Assembly (NCBI RefSeq): GCF_038007305.1 | Contig: NZ_JBBOWV010000001.1 | Location: 2,222,501 to 2,286,500 of the forward strand | Reading direction: 5' to 3' | Length of the DNA: 64,000 bases | Source of the DNA: Solibacillus sp. FSL W7-1436 | GTDB lineage: Bacteria > Bacillota > Bacilli > Bacillales_A > Planococcaceae | Notes under the pieces: generated by a model | Told to the model about the DNA's origin: nothing | The model's input: only the letters and a program-made list of their open reading frames with translations | The model's database searches: none | Shown here: in pieces, positions 52,344 through 60,825 of the stretch | Layout of the letters: each line of letters begins with the position of its first letter | How positions within the stretch are numbered: the stretch's first letter is position 1 | Made by a program: the position numbers and the translations under genes

Positions 52344-53111
52344 GTGTTACAAGGCAAAACGATTATTATTACAGGCGGCTCTAGCGGGATGGGGCTTGGA
52401 ATGGCAAAGCAGTTCGTGAAAGAAGGGGCAAATGTTGTGATCACCGGACGTGACCTGGAGCGTTTGGCCAATGCAAAGGGAGAAGTAGAAAAATTTGGTT
52501 CTACAATCGAAACATTTCAAATGGACGTTCGTGAACCGGATCATGCACAGGCAATGGTTGCATTTGCAGCAGAGAAATTTGGTCAAGTAGACGGCTTGGT
52601 GAACAATGCGGCAGGGAACTTTTTAGTGCATGCTGAAAAGTTGTCGCCGAACGGATGGAAGGCTGTTATTGATATTGTATTGAATGGAACATTTTACTGT
52701 ACTTCGGCAATTGGTCGTTATTGGATTGAAAATGGAATCAAGGGTTCGATTATTAATATGGTGGCAACATATGCATGGGGTGCAGGAGCTGGTGTCATTC
52801 ATTCAGCTGCCGCTAAAGCGGGGGTGCTCTCGTTGACACGTTCGCTTGCGGTAGAATGGGGCGGTCAATACGGAATACGTGTAAATGCTATTGCGCCTGG
52901 ACCAATTGAGCGTACTGGAGGGGCAGACAAACTGTGGGAATCGGAAGAACAAGCAAAACGTACATTGGAGTCTGTTCCGCTGAAGCGTCTTGGTACGCCT
53001 GAGGAAATAGCCGATCTGGCGGTATTTATGCTATCGGATAAGGCAGGCTATTTAAATGGGGAATGCATTACTTTAGATGGCGGACAATGGCTGAATCAGC
53101 ACCCGTTCTAA
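52344..53111 (+). CDS. fadH: 2,4-dienoyl-CoA reductase (FadH/YkuF, SDR family)
   Basis: 255 aa NADPH-dependent SDR needed for beta-oxidation of unsaturated fatty acids. Cofactor site ITGGSSGMGLGMAKQF and VNNAAGNFL. The catalytic stretch is HSAAAKAGV: Ser and Lys but no Tyr of YxxxK, which is the pattern of dienoyl-CoA reductases rather than a defect. GTG 52344 is preferred because AAAGGGG is 9-10 bases upstream, whereas ATG 52335 touches it. It has a FadR-like box upstream. Next to yku genes as in B. subtilis. Confidence 0.88.
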   Translation: MLQGKTIIITGGSSGMGLGMAKQFVKEGANVVITGRDLERLANAKGEVEKFGSTIETFQMDVREPDHAQAMVAFAAEKFGQVDGLVNNAAGNFLVHAEKLSPNGWKAVIDIVLNGTFYCTSAIGRYWIENGIKGSIINMVATYAWGAGAGVIHSAAAKAGVLSLTRSLAVEWGGQYGIRVNAIAPGPIERTGGADKLWESEEQAKRTLESVPLKRLGTPEEIADLAVFMLSDKAGYLNGECITLDGGQWLNQHPF

Positions 53112-53189
53112 GTCAATTAATATCAAAAAAGAATAAACTCCAAATTATTGCTGCATACTATCGCTAACTGTTTAAAGGAGGCGATTACA

Positions 53190-53426
53190 ATCGGAATCTG
53201 GCTATATCCAACAATTTTCGTTGTCATCATACTATGTTTTATAGGCTATTATTTGACGGTACGTGTTGGACATAATATAGAAGGGAGCGGTCAGGAACGT
53301 GATTCGGAAGTGCCTGAAGAAATCCAGGAGCATCCTTTTCTGCTCAACCCGATTATTTTATCGTATGCTGTTTTCGGTACATTTACAGGTATCATTATTT
53401 TTTATTATTGGGCAAGGGGTTACTGA
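53190..53426 (+). CDS. Small two-helix membrane protein, probable ATC start
   Basis: 78 aa: helix GIWLYPTIFVVIILCFIGYYL, split by a charged loop (about 28-48, GQERDSEVPEE), and helix IILSYAVFGTFTGIIIFYYW. Not recognised. The perfect ribosome site AAGGAGG (53175-53181) is followed 8 bases later by ATC 53190 in frame; the only conventional start, TTG 53148, has no ribosome site. A terminator follows the stop. Confidence 0.62.
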   Translation: MGIWLYPTIFVVIILCFIGYYLTVRVGHNIEGSGQERDSEVPEEIQEHPFLLNPIILSYAVFGTFTGIIIFYYWARGY

Positions 53427-53433
53427 AATTAAT

Positions 53434-53472
53434 GCATAATGGGACGAATCTTCTCGTCTTATTATGCTTTTT
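53434..53472 (+). terminator. Terminator after the small membrane protein gene
   Basis: GCATAATGGGACGA (53434-53447) pairs with TCGTCTTATTATGC (53454-53467) with two G-T pairs, then TTTTTC. Confidence 0.85.
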
Positions 53473-53642
53473 CTTTTGCAATCATAGGCGCCTTTCATAG
53501 TCATAAAAATGGTCCATATGGTATGATAGAGATTAGAGAAACAGTTTTGTCGAAAGACAGGGCAAAGAATAACGGCAGTAATTTTTCATTTTATTTTAGT
53601 ATTATGCTGCTCGTTATTAGCGGGATAAAGGAGTAGAATGTC

Positions 53643-54086
53643 ATGATTTCAACGAACAACAGAGCTTTACTAGATATGCCTATAAAAGATTTTATTATTT
53701 CGTCTGAGAAGGTCGCTCACGTACAAAGTGGCAACAACGCTGAACATGCATTATTAGTTTTAACAAAAACGGGGTATTCTTCTATTCCAGTACTGGATGT
53801 AAAGTATCGTTTAAAAGGTTTGTTAAGCACCAAAATGATTACGGAGTCTATTTTAGGTTTAGAGCGAATTGAATATGATAGATTAGCAGACATTCGTGTG
53901 GATGAGGTCATGAATCAGGAAGTTGTGTATTTAAAAATTACGGATACATTTCAACGTGCACTGGATTTAGTAATTAACCACGCCTTTTTATGTGTAGTCG
54001 ATGATGAAGGAACATTCGTCGGTATTATGACGCGAAGAATTATTTTAAAACAATTAAAGAAATATATTTACCAGCACAACGCTTAA
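53643..54086 (+). CDS. darB: c-di-AMP-binding CBS protein DarB/CbpB (YkuL)
   Basis: 147 aa made of two CBS domains (DFIISSEKVAHVQSGNNAEH.. and VDEVMNQEVVYLKITDT..), the same length as B. subtilis YkuL. When free of c-di-AMP, DarB binds and activates Rel and pyruvate carboxylase, linking potassium status to (p)ppGpp. It lies before ccpC, as in B. subtilis. AAAGGAG ribosome site. The window also carries relQ and a Ktr-type K+ channel, both part of the same signalling world. Confidence 0.88.
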   Translation: MISTNNRALLDMPIKDFIISSEKVAHVQSGNNAEHALLVLTKTGYSSIPVLDVKYRLKGLLSTKMITESILGLERIEYDRLADIRVDEVMNQEVVYLKITDTFQRALDLVINHAFLCVVDDEGTFVGIMTRRIILKQLKKYIYQHNA

Positions 54087-54095
54087 ATTAAAAGT

Positions 54096-54129
54096 CGACA
54101 AAGTCCTTAAGGGGTTTTGTCGTTTTTTT
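54096..54129 (+). terminator. Terminator of darB
   Basis: CGACAAA (54096-54102) pairs with TTTGTCG (54116-54122) plus inner pairs, then TTTTTTT. Confidence 0.75.
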
Positions 54130-54158
54130 AACCGTTCGTTCAGAAAGGATGTTTGTCA

Positions 54159-55058
54159 GTGACAACAACAGAAGCAGAGATTATTAAAGTGTTGGCTGAA
54201 GAGAGAAATATGCGAAAAGCGGCAGAACGCCTTTTTTTAACACAACCAGCACTGTCACAGCGACTTCAATCAATTGAAAAAGAATGGGGCGTACAATTAT
54301 TTATTCGTTCCCAGAAAGGATTAACACCAACACCTGCGGGAGAGCTGGTCATTCAATATTCGAATGACCTGATCATCAAGCGGGAGGAAATTTTTGAAAT
54401 GATTCACTCGCTGAATACAAAAGTGCACGGGACATTAAAAATTGCCTGTGCATCGATTGTCGGTCAAAATTGGCTTCCGAAAGTATTGAAAGACTATGTA
54501 ACGAAATATCCGGATACGAAAATTTCGTTAATTACCGGATGGAGCTCTGAAATTATAAAAGCTCTTTATGATGGGGAAGCACATATTGGCATTGTGCGCG
54601 GGCAGGCTGAATGGAAAGGGAAGAAAATTCATTTGTTCCGCGATACGATGTATTTAGTGGATAAAGAAATCCAGGATATGGAAGATATATTGACGTCAGA
54701 CCGCCCGTTTATCCAATTCAAAAGCGACTCGAATTATTACCAGGAAATTCAGCAATGGTGGCAACGTCATTTCAACTACAATCCAAAACATCAGATTATT
54801 GTAGATCAGATTGAAACATGCAAGCAAATGGCCCTAAATGGAATAGGGTATGCAATTTTACCTTCAATTACATTGAACGGTGAAGAAAAAGTTCATAAAA
54901 TTCCTTTGTCTAATAATGGAGATGACGATGGATTAACTCGCGATACATGGCTGATCGGATATGAATCCACTTTCGAATTACGCCAAGTGGAAGCTTTTGT
55001 CGACTTAGTACAGGACCATGCACGCTGCCTGTACGATTATCCAAGTGAAACGAGCTAA
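54159..55058 (+). CDS. ccpC: LysR-type regulator CcpC (YkuM)
   Basis: 299 aa. N-terminal winged helix (MRKAAERLFLTQPALSQRLQSIEKEWG) and a LysR effector domain with LKIACASIVGQNWLPK and IETCKQMALNGIGYAILPS. CcpC represses citZ and citB and senses citrate. The call rests on domain type plus the darB-ccpC-dapH order of B. subtilis. GTG 54159 is chosen (AGAAAGGA 9 bases upstream) over TTG 54153. Confidence 0.85.
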   Translation: MTTTEAEIIKVLAEERNMRKAAERLFLTQPALSQRLQSIEKEWGVQLFIRSQKGLTPTPAGELVIQYSNDLIIKREEIFEMIHSLNTKVHGTLKIACASIVGQNWLPKVLKDYVTKYPDTKISLITGWSSEIIKALYDGEAHIGIVRGQAEWKGKKIHLFRDTMYLVDKEIQDMEDILTSDRPFIQFKSDSNYYQEIQQWWQRHFNYNPKHQIIVDQIETCKQMALNGIGYAILPSITLNGEEKVHKIPLSNNGDDDGLTRDTWLIGYESTFELRQVEAFVDLVQDHARCLYDYPSETS

Positions 55059-55134
55059 AAAAATAGTTTTAATATTACTGAAAATTTAGTACAATTATTC
55101 ATGTTAAAAAATCTAACACGCAGCGAGGTGTCAT

Positions 55135-55848
55135 ATGGAAAAATTAAATGCACAACAGATTATTGATTTTATTTCAGAAGCAAAAAAGGTAACACCAGTA
55201 AAAGTATATGTAAAGGGAATTGGTGTTGCGGATTTATCATTTGGTACCGAAAGCAAAGTGTTTGGTGAAGGAAATAATGCGGTAGTGTTTGGTGAATGGT
55301 CTGAAATTGAAGCATCACTAAAAAAATATGAAGATCTTATCGAAGATTATGTAGTGGAAAGTGATCGTCGTAATTCAGGCGTTCCGCTTTTAGATACGAA
55401 AAAAATAAATGCACGAATCGAACCGGGTGCAATTATCCGTGATCAAGTTACAATCGGTGACAATGCAGTCATTATGATGGGTGCCATTATTAATATTGGT
55501 GCAGAAATCGGTGCAAAATCAATGATTGATATGGGCGCGGTACTAGGCGGTCGTGCAACAGTAGGGAATAACTGCCATATTGGTGCGGGAACTGTTCTGG
55601 CAGGTGTAGTAGAGCCGCCGAGTGCGTTACCGGTTGTAGTAGAAGACGATGTTGTCATCGGGGCAAATGCGGTAGTATTGGAAGGCGTTCGCATCGGTAA
55701 AGGTGCAGTAGTAGCAGCCGGAGCAATCGTTATTAAGGACGTTGAGCCATATACTGTCGTTGCAGGCGTACCAGCTCGTCAAATCAAAGTATTGGATGAA
55801 AAAACTAAGTCGAAAACAGAAATTATCGATTCACTGCGTAACTTATAA
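55135..55848 (+). CDS. dapH: Tetrahydrodipicolinate N-acetyltransferase DapH
   Basis: 237 aa left-handed beta-helix acyltransferase. An N-terminal alpha/beta part (about 1-85) is followed by hexapeptide repeats ([20 protein letters not shown].., about 95-225). It acetylates tetrahydrodipicolinate in the acetylase branch of the diaminopimelate/lysine pathway. GCGAGGTG ribosome site. 15 bases ahead of dapL, which removes the acetyl group two steps later. Confidence 0.95.
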   Translation: MEKLNAQQIIDFISEAKKVTPVKVYVKGIGVADLSFGTESKVFGEGNNAVVFGEWSEIEASLKKYEDLIEDYVVESDRRNSGVPLLDTKKINARIEPGAIIRDQVTIGDNAVIMMGAIINIGAEIGAKSMIDMGAVLGGRATVGNNCHIGAGTVLAGVVEPPSALPVVVEDDVVIGANAVVLEGVRIGKGAVVAAGAIVIKDVEPYTVVAGVPARQIKVLDEKTKSKTEIIDSLRNL

Positions 55849-55863
55849 AAAGGCGGGAACGAC

Positions 55864-56985
55864 ATGAGGCATCTTATTGAAGTAAGGAGAGACCTACATA
55901 AAATTCCTGAAGTAGGCTTTAATGAATTTAAAACCCAGAGCTATTTACTACAATTTATTTCAAATCTTGATCAGCAGCATTTGCAAATTACGACCTGGAA
56001 AACAGGAATTGTTGTTTTTATAAAAGGTACGAACCCTTCAAAACTGATTGGCTGGCGAACAGATATAGATGCACTTCCTGTACAGGAAGAGACGGGGCTC
56101 CCGTTTGAATCGGAGTATGCCGGATTTATGCATGCTTGTGGCCATGACTGTCATATGTCCATTGCGCTTGGACTTGTTGAGGCGTTCTCCAAACAGCCGC
56201 CTGTTCAAAACGTCGTTGTTTATTTTCAGCCTGCCGAGGAAGGTCCGGGCGGGGCAGAGCCGATGCTGGAGTGGTTAAAAGCTGAACAGCCCCAACTAGT
56301 TGCAGATGAGATCTATGCATTACATATTGCTCCGGAATATCCGGTAGGTACGATTGCAACGAGACCAGGGCTTCTGTTTGCCAATACTTCCGAGCTGTTT
56401 ATTGATTTGAAAGGGGTCGGCGGTCATGCAGCCTATCCACACAAAACAAGGGATATGACGATTGCTGCAGCCAATTTAGTTATGCAGCTGCAAACAATTA
56501 TTAGCCGTAATGTCGATCCACTTGATAGTGCAGTCATTACAATCGGGAAAATGACATCCGGAACCGTTCAAAATGTCATCGCAGAAAATGCACGTCTTGA
56601 AGGAACGATCCGAACGTTGAATGCACAGGCAATGGCAGAAGTAAAACGTCGAATTGAAGCAATATGCAAAGGAATTGAAGCCGCATATGAATGTGCTGTC
56701 TCTATTGATTACGGTTCAATGTATTATGAGGTGAATAATGATACGGATTGTGCGAATGCGCTTCTGGAGTTTGCCGAACGTTTTGAAGGAACAACCGCTT
56801 TTGAATGTCCTGCTGCAATGACAGGTGAAGACTTCGGTTATTTCATCAAGGATTTGCCGGGTGCAATGTTCTGGACAGGAGCCAATTCAAACTACGGACT
56901 CCACCATGCTAAAATGGCACCGGACGAATCACTCATTCCTCTAAATTGCCGCTTCGTCGAACAATTTATCCGCCAGCTTGTCTAA
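55864..56985 (+). CDS. dapL: N-acetyldiaminopimelate deacetylase DapL
   Basis: 373 aa M20-family metallopeptidase. Metal ligands in [14 protein letters not shown] and [10 protein letters not shown], with the dimerisation lid in the middle (about 175-290). It yields LL-diaminopimelate for lysine, cross-linking and, in the spore, dipicolinate precursors. Operon with dapH (YkuR in B. subtilis). The 244-bp element copy 2 follows the stop by 11 bases and likely ends the transcript. Confidence 0.93.
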   Translation: MRHLIEVRRDLHKIPEVGFNEFKTQSYLLQFISNLDQQHLQITTWKTGIVVFIKGTNPSKLIGWRTDIDALPVQEETGLPFESEYAGFMHACGHDCHMSIALGLVEAFSKQPPVQNVVVYFQPAEEGPGGAEPMLEWLKAEQPQLVADEIYALHIAPEYPVGTIATRPGLLFANTSELFIDLKGVGGHAAYPHKTRDMTIAAANLVMQLQTIISRNVDPLDSAVITIGKMTSGTVQNVIAENARLEGTIRTLNAQAMAEVKRRIEAICKGIEAAYECAVSIDYGSMYYEVNNDTDCANALLEFAERFEGTTAFECPAAMTGEDFGYFIKDLPGAMFWTGANSNYGLHHAKMAPDESLIPLNCRFVEQFIRQLV

Positions 56986-56996
56986 CATACGAAAAA

Positions 56997-57240
56997 GAGG
57001 CTGGGACATAAGCAGAATTACCGTTGAATAAGAAGAAACTCTTTATTAAGAAACGGATATTTTGGAAAATTGATTGGAATGCAGGGCGACTCCTACGGGA
57101 ACAGCACGACGCCTGAGACTACAGGCTCAGGCCGTGCCCGTGGAAAGCGTCCCGGAATGGAAATCAATTTTAACGTTCAGCAAAAAAGCACTATTTTTCT
57201 CTGAGAGAAAAATAGTGTTTTTGGGTTATGTCCCGGCCTC
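56997..57240. repeat. 244-bp structured repeat element, copy 2
   Basis: Same length and order as copy 1. The outer ends GAGGCTGGGACATAA (56997-57011) and TTATGTCCCGGCCTC (57226-57240) pair with one G-T. The large hairpin and the 14-bp terminator-like hairpin (57189-57217) are present. It fills the space between the convergent dapL and MFS genes and may serve both as terminator. Confidence 0.85.
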
Positions 57241-57250
57241 TTTTTTAACT

Positions 57251-58438
57251 TTATGAAGCGGCTCTCATTAAATGGGGCGCTTTTTTGACTGTCCATAAAT
57301 AGGCAAGCGTGAAACAGCCGACAAGCACGAAAGTACCTAAAATGTATGGCGAATTCGGGTTCCAATCGAACAGGATACCGGCAAGCGCGGGCCCGAACAT
57401 ATTGCCTAAACTCATATAAGCATTGTTCATACCGGCAGCGAAGCCTTGTTCATTACCCGCCAGCTTAGAAATAAGTGTATTTACTGCTGGACGAATAAAT
57501 GTTGTGGCAATCGAGAACAGTGTAGCGACAACTAAAATAATGAAGAAGCCACTAATATAAATTACGAGCAGCATCATTGCGGCAGCCACTAATAAGTTGA
57601 CTAAAATAACCTTCATTTCCCCGTAGCGTTTAAACAATTTATTTACGACAAACATTTGCAGCACTACACCTGCAAACCCGCCGACTGTTAAAATAATAGC
57701 GATTTCTGATGGGGTATAGCCAAATTTATGGTCTAAATAAAGGGTTAAAGTTGCCTGGAAGTTGGAAATACCAAAACTGAATGTGAAGACGACGATTAAA
57801 AAGATAAAATAGGAGGTCTTCACAGATTTGACCATTTGCTTTGCCAGTCTTTCACGTGGCGCAATTGTCTCCTGAATATTTTTAATATTCGGCAAATAGA
57901 TAGCGGACATGATTGCAGCCACATATGCTACAGCTCCGGCTAAGAAGAAAGGGAATGTCAAATTTACTTCAGACAAGAATCCGCCTACACCCGGCCCGAT
58001 CATAAAGCCTAAAGACATTGCAGCCCCGATCATGCCCATCCCTTTGCCGCGCTCTTCATATGTCGTAATATCGGCTACAAACGCCATAATTGGCGCCATA
58101 ATAAATGCCGCGCCTGTTCCGCTTAAAAAGCGCGCTAAAAATAAAACCCATACTTCTGTAGCAAGACCGAATAAAATTTGTGAAGACCCATACACGATCA
58201 GTCCTCCAATAATAAACATTTTCCGGCCATGGCGATCCGATAAATCTCCCGCAACCGGAGAAAACAGAAACTGTGCGAGAGCGAAGCCGGCAATTAAAAA
58301 GCCGAGCACTTGTCCGCCTACACCGAACACTTGCAAGTAGGCAGGCATAACAGGAACAATAATCCCGATACCGCCCATTGTAATGAACATATTAAACATT
58401 AATAAATAAAGCGCTAACTTATTGGATTTTTCTGTCAT
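57251..58438 (-). CDS. MFS drug exporter (DHA1, NorA/Bmr-like)
   Basis: 395 aa with twelve membrane helices. Motif A between helices 2 and 3 reads GDLSDRHGRKMF, and the export-specific motif C appears in helix 5 as GFMIGPGVGGFLSE. Closest by type to NorA, Bmr and Blt multidrug pumps. No regulator is adjacent; the promoter should lie in 58440-58520. Substrate unknown. Confidence 0.9.
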   Translation of the reverse strand: MTEKSNKLALYLLMFNMFITMGGIGIIVPVMPAYLQVFGVGGQVLGFLIAGFALAQFLFSPVAGDLSDRHGRKMFIIGGLIVYGSSQILFGLATEVWVLFLARFLSGTGAAFIMAPIMAFVADITTYEERGKGMGMIGAAMSLGFMIGPGVGGFLSEVNLTFPFFLAGAVAYVAAIMSAIYLPNIKNIQETIAPRERLAKQMVKSVKTSYFIFLIVVFTFSFGISNFQATLTLYLDHKFGYTPSEIAIILTVGGFAGVVLQMFVVNKLFKRYGEMKVILVNLLVAAAMMLLVIYISGFFIILVVATLFSIATTFIRPAVNTLISKLAGNEQGFAAGMNNAYMSLGNMFGPALAGILFDWNPNSPYILGTFVLVGCFTLAYLWTVKKAPHLMRAAS

Positions 58439-58624
58439 AGAATGCCAGCCTTCCTATTTAGGTATTTCGATACTAGAAATATATATTTATATTAAATATC
58501 ATACTCCAAAAAAATTAAAATTGCATTTATTCATGTCGATTCTCAGTAAAGAAATTATTAGCGGGAAGCATTAGCCTCTAGCCGGTGAAAACGGTGAACT
58601 ATCCGTCATTTATACAACCAGGTT

Positions 58625-58658
58625 TACCCCCTGCACAGGATATTTTGTGCAGGGGGTA
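58625..58658. other. Perfect 13-bp hairpin downstream of the DsbA-like gene
   Basis: TACCCCCTGCACA (58625-58637) and TGTGCAGGGGGTA (58646-58658) with an 8-base loop. It lies 27 bases after the stop of the minus-strand gene but lacks a T tract on either side, so it is not a standard terminator. It may be an RNA-stabilising or protein-binding site. Confidence 0.6.
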
Positions 58659-58684
58659 CGATGATAAATGCTGATTAATGAAAT

Positions 58685-59608
58685 TTATTGCGCTGCTATA
58701 TAGGATTCACCGAGGATTTCATGCATCGTGTATTCGTCCGGTGAAAGCTGTTGATTAATAAACGAATGAACATCCGATTTTTCCAGGTCGTACATCACTT
58801 CAATTTCTTTGGAAAATATCAGTTTTTCTGTTTTTAAAAGTGCAGGTAAGGATGGCTGCTCTGTCGGCTGAAGTTCCTCTATATCAATAACTTGTTTTAA
58901 ACCGTCAATATAGGACTGTAACGGCTGACCACCAACAATTTTCACACCTTTATTTTCCTTGTTCACTATGATAATCGATGGGAAGCCTCTTACTCCGAGA
59001 GTTTTCACAAGAGCAAAGTCTTCATTTAATAATTGCTGTCCGATTGGTTGCTCTGCTTCACTTACAATTGATTCACCATCAAGTCCAAGCTGATTGACAA
59101 GTGCGACTAAAACAGACCGTTCAGATATATTTTCGTTAAATACAAAAAGGGCTTCTCTGGCACGACGTAAATATTCGGATGCAATTTGCTCGCTATAATT
59201 CTTTTGGAGTACTTTAAATACATGTGATGGCGGATAGGATGATTGAACAGGGTTATCTATCATTAGAGAACCATCAATCGGCATCCTTGAATACTGGCCA
59301 ACTTCTCGCCAATGACCGGCAACATCGGCTGGCTTATATATACCGTTTGCGGGATCAATCGGTCCGTCATGCCATTTTTCCAGCAAACCGCCCATTACTG
59401 TATGGAAGTTAAAATGCTTTCCGTACTGTTTAACGAAACGGCCGATCACAGGTTCAATTGCCCAGCAATGTGAGCAAATAGGATCTGTTACATAATAAAG
59501 ATCGACTGATTTTTCCTTTTTGTTAAAATCAATAAGTTCCAATTCATTTTCTTCAGCTAAACCACAAACCCCAGTGACTAAATCACAAACCATATTACTT
59601 TTATTCAA
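58685..59608 (-). CDS. DsbA-family thioredoxin-like protein (SpxH/FrnE related)
   Basis: 307 aa without a signal peptide. The start YYVTDPICSHCWAIEPVIGRF has an intact CxxC (C45, C48). The helical insert and the cis-Pro loop GVRGFPSIIIVN follow, then an extra C-terminal region of about 95 residues. The wording DPxCxxCWxxEPV is that of SpxH adaptors and FrnE, so it may be a second, redox-competent SpxH-like protein beside the CxxA form at 290. Divergent from a TetR gene that may control it. Confidence 0.82.
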   Translation of the reverse strand: MNKSNMVCDLVTGVCGLAEENELELIDFNKKEKSVDLYYVTDPICSHCWAIEPVIGRFVKQYGKHFNFHTVMGGLLEKWHDGPIDPANGIYKPADVAGHWREVGQYSRMPIDGSLMIDNPVQSSYPPSHVFKVLQKNYSEQIASEYLRRAREALFVFNENISERSVLVALVNQLGLDGESIVSEAEQPIGQQLLNEDFALVKTLGVRGFPSIIIVNKENKGVKIVGGQPLQSYIDGLKQVIDIEELQPTEQPSLPALLKTEKLIFSKEIEVMYDLEKSDVHSFINQQLSPDEYTMHEILGESYIAAQ

Positions 59609-59694
59609 TGTCTATTCCTCCCTTAAGTGATCGCTTTGATCTATAATTGAATTGTAAAATATGTTAAATAATTTGAGTACCGATAGTTTGGGCG

Positions 59695-59716
59695 ATGTGT
59701 CGTATATTCAACACAT
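59695..59716. promoter_or_regulatory. Possible operator in the DsbA-like/TetR divergent region
   Basis: ATGTGT (59695-59700) and ACACAT (59711-59716) are inverted around 10 bases, within the short divergent promoter region next to a TetR gene. Only 6 bp per arm, so the support is limited. Confidence 0.35.
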
Positions 59717-59750
59717 TCGAAAATCTGTATAAAAAGTAGGAGGGGTAATG

Positions 59751-60311
59751 ATGAAGGAAGTAAAAGTAGATCCTAGAATACGTCGTACACGTAAACTAAT
59801 TATGGATGCTTTTATTGAACTTTCAAGTAAGAAGGAATTCAGGGATATAACGGTGAAGGATATTACAGCCGAGGCAATGATTAACCGTGCAACATTCTAT
59901 TATCATTTTGAAGATATTTACGATCTTTTGGATAAATCTTTATCGGAAGTATTATTAGTTAATTTAGACTGTGATACGTATAAAAGCAGTGAATTGAATG
60001 AAGAAGTGGTTAGCAGTATTTTCAGAGCGATTACTGATTTCCAAATGTCACTTTCTACCCGGTGTCATCGAGGCTATGAAGATACAATTGCCCGGATTAT
60101 CAGGGAACAGCTTGAAATCATTTTTTATCATATGCTCGTTAAACAGCGTTCAAATAATGATGAGAAAACATTGAAGCTTATGGCAGTCATGCTGAGCTGG
60201 GGGATATACGGAGCTTCTGTGGAGTGGAAAAGAAGTATTGAAGAAATGGAACCGGAAATCTATATTAAATCAGTTATACCATTTATCATGGCTGGAATAG
60301 ACGGCATGTGA
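59751..60311 (+). CDS. TetR/AcrR-family regulator
   Basis: 186 aa. N-terminal helix-turn-helix (RRTRKLIMDAFIELSSKKEFRDITV.. and ITAEAMINRATFYYHFEDIYDLL) and a helical ligand domain of the TetR_C group found beside DhaS-like and stress genes. It is divergent to the DsbA-like gene and cotranscribed with a Nudix gene. Two ATGs (59748, 59751) follow TAGGAGGGG; the second has better spacing. Confidence 0.86.
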   Translation: MKEVKVDPRIRRTRKLIMDAFIELSSKKEFRDITVKDITAEAMINRATFYYHFEDIYDLLDKSLSEVLLVNLDCDTYKSSELNEEVVSSIFRAITDFQMSLSTRCHRGYEDTIARIIREQLEIIFYHMLVKQRSNNDEKTLKLMAVMLSWGIYGASVEWKRSIEEMEPEIYIKSVIPFIMAGIDGM

Positions 60312-60325
60312 AAGGAGAAATATTG

Positions 60326-60787
60326 ATGAATTATAAATTCTGGACGGTTGTCATGATACAAAAAGAGGATAAAGTACTGTTGCTCAACCGTCAGCATGAT
60401 CATTTTAAAGGATATATTCCACCAGGTGGTAAAGTGGATTTTCCTGAAGGTTTTGCTGAAGGTGCGATCAGGGAAGTAAAAGAAGAAACAGGGCTGGCTG
60501 TACAGTCATTAGTATTTAAAGGAATCTCCCATTACACGAATCCTGAATTGCATGACCATTTTATTATTTATAATTATTGGACGGATAATTTTACGGGGGA
60601 AGTTTTGGACTCCTGCACAGAAGGGGAGCTGGAGTGGGTCAAAATAAGCGAAGCTAAATATTATCCGATGCAGGAGGATATTCAAGTGCGCTTCGATTTG
60701 TTCTTCGAGCCAGGGACATTTGAAATCCATACAATGTGGGATGAACAAAACAATCAAATCGATAAGCGAATCATACATAAGCTATAA
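60326..60787 (+). CDS. Nudix hydrolase (MutT/8-oxo-dGTPase-like)
   Basis: 153 aa. The Nudix box is complete: GGKVDFPEGFAEGAIREVKEETGL (given as GGKVDFPEGF..REVKEETGL, G-x5-E-x7-REVxEETG). It likely cleaves oxidised or surplus nucleotides; the substrate is not fixed. ATG 60326 is used because AAAGGAG is 8 bases upstream; the 14-base gap to the TetR stop suggests an operon. Confidence 0.88.
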   Translation: MNYKFWTVVMIQKEDKVLLLNRQHDHFKGYIPPGGKVDFPEGFAEGAIREVKEETGLAVQSLVFKGISHYTNPELHDHFIIYNYWTDNFTGEVLDSCTEGELEWVKISEAKYYPMQEDIQVRFDLFFEPGTFEIHTMWDEQNNQIDKRIIHKL

Positions 60788-60789
60788 AA

Positions 60790-60825
60790 AAAGCGTGACC
60801 AGATTTGTTGGTCACGCTTTTGTTT
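60790..60825. terminator. Convergent terminator (Nudix / potD)
   Basis: AAAGCGTGACCA (60790-60801) pairs with TGGTCACGCTTT (60809-60820), with A and T runs outside. Confidence 0.92.

Noticed and set aside
52344-53111. Inactive SDR because YxxxK is missing
   Set aside because: The Ser..Lys pattern HSAAAKAGV is that of dienoyl-CoA reductases, so it is normal for FadH.
53439-53636. 65-aa plus-strand frame before darB
   Set aside because: Its start lies inside the terminator hairpin 53434-53472 and there is no ribosome site.
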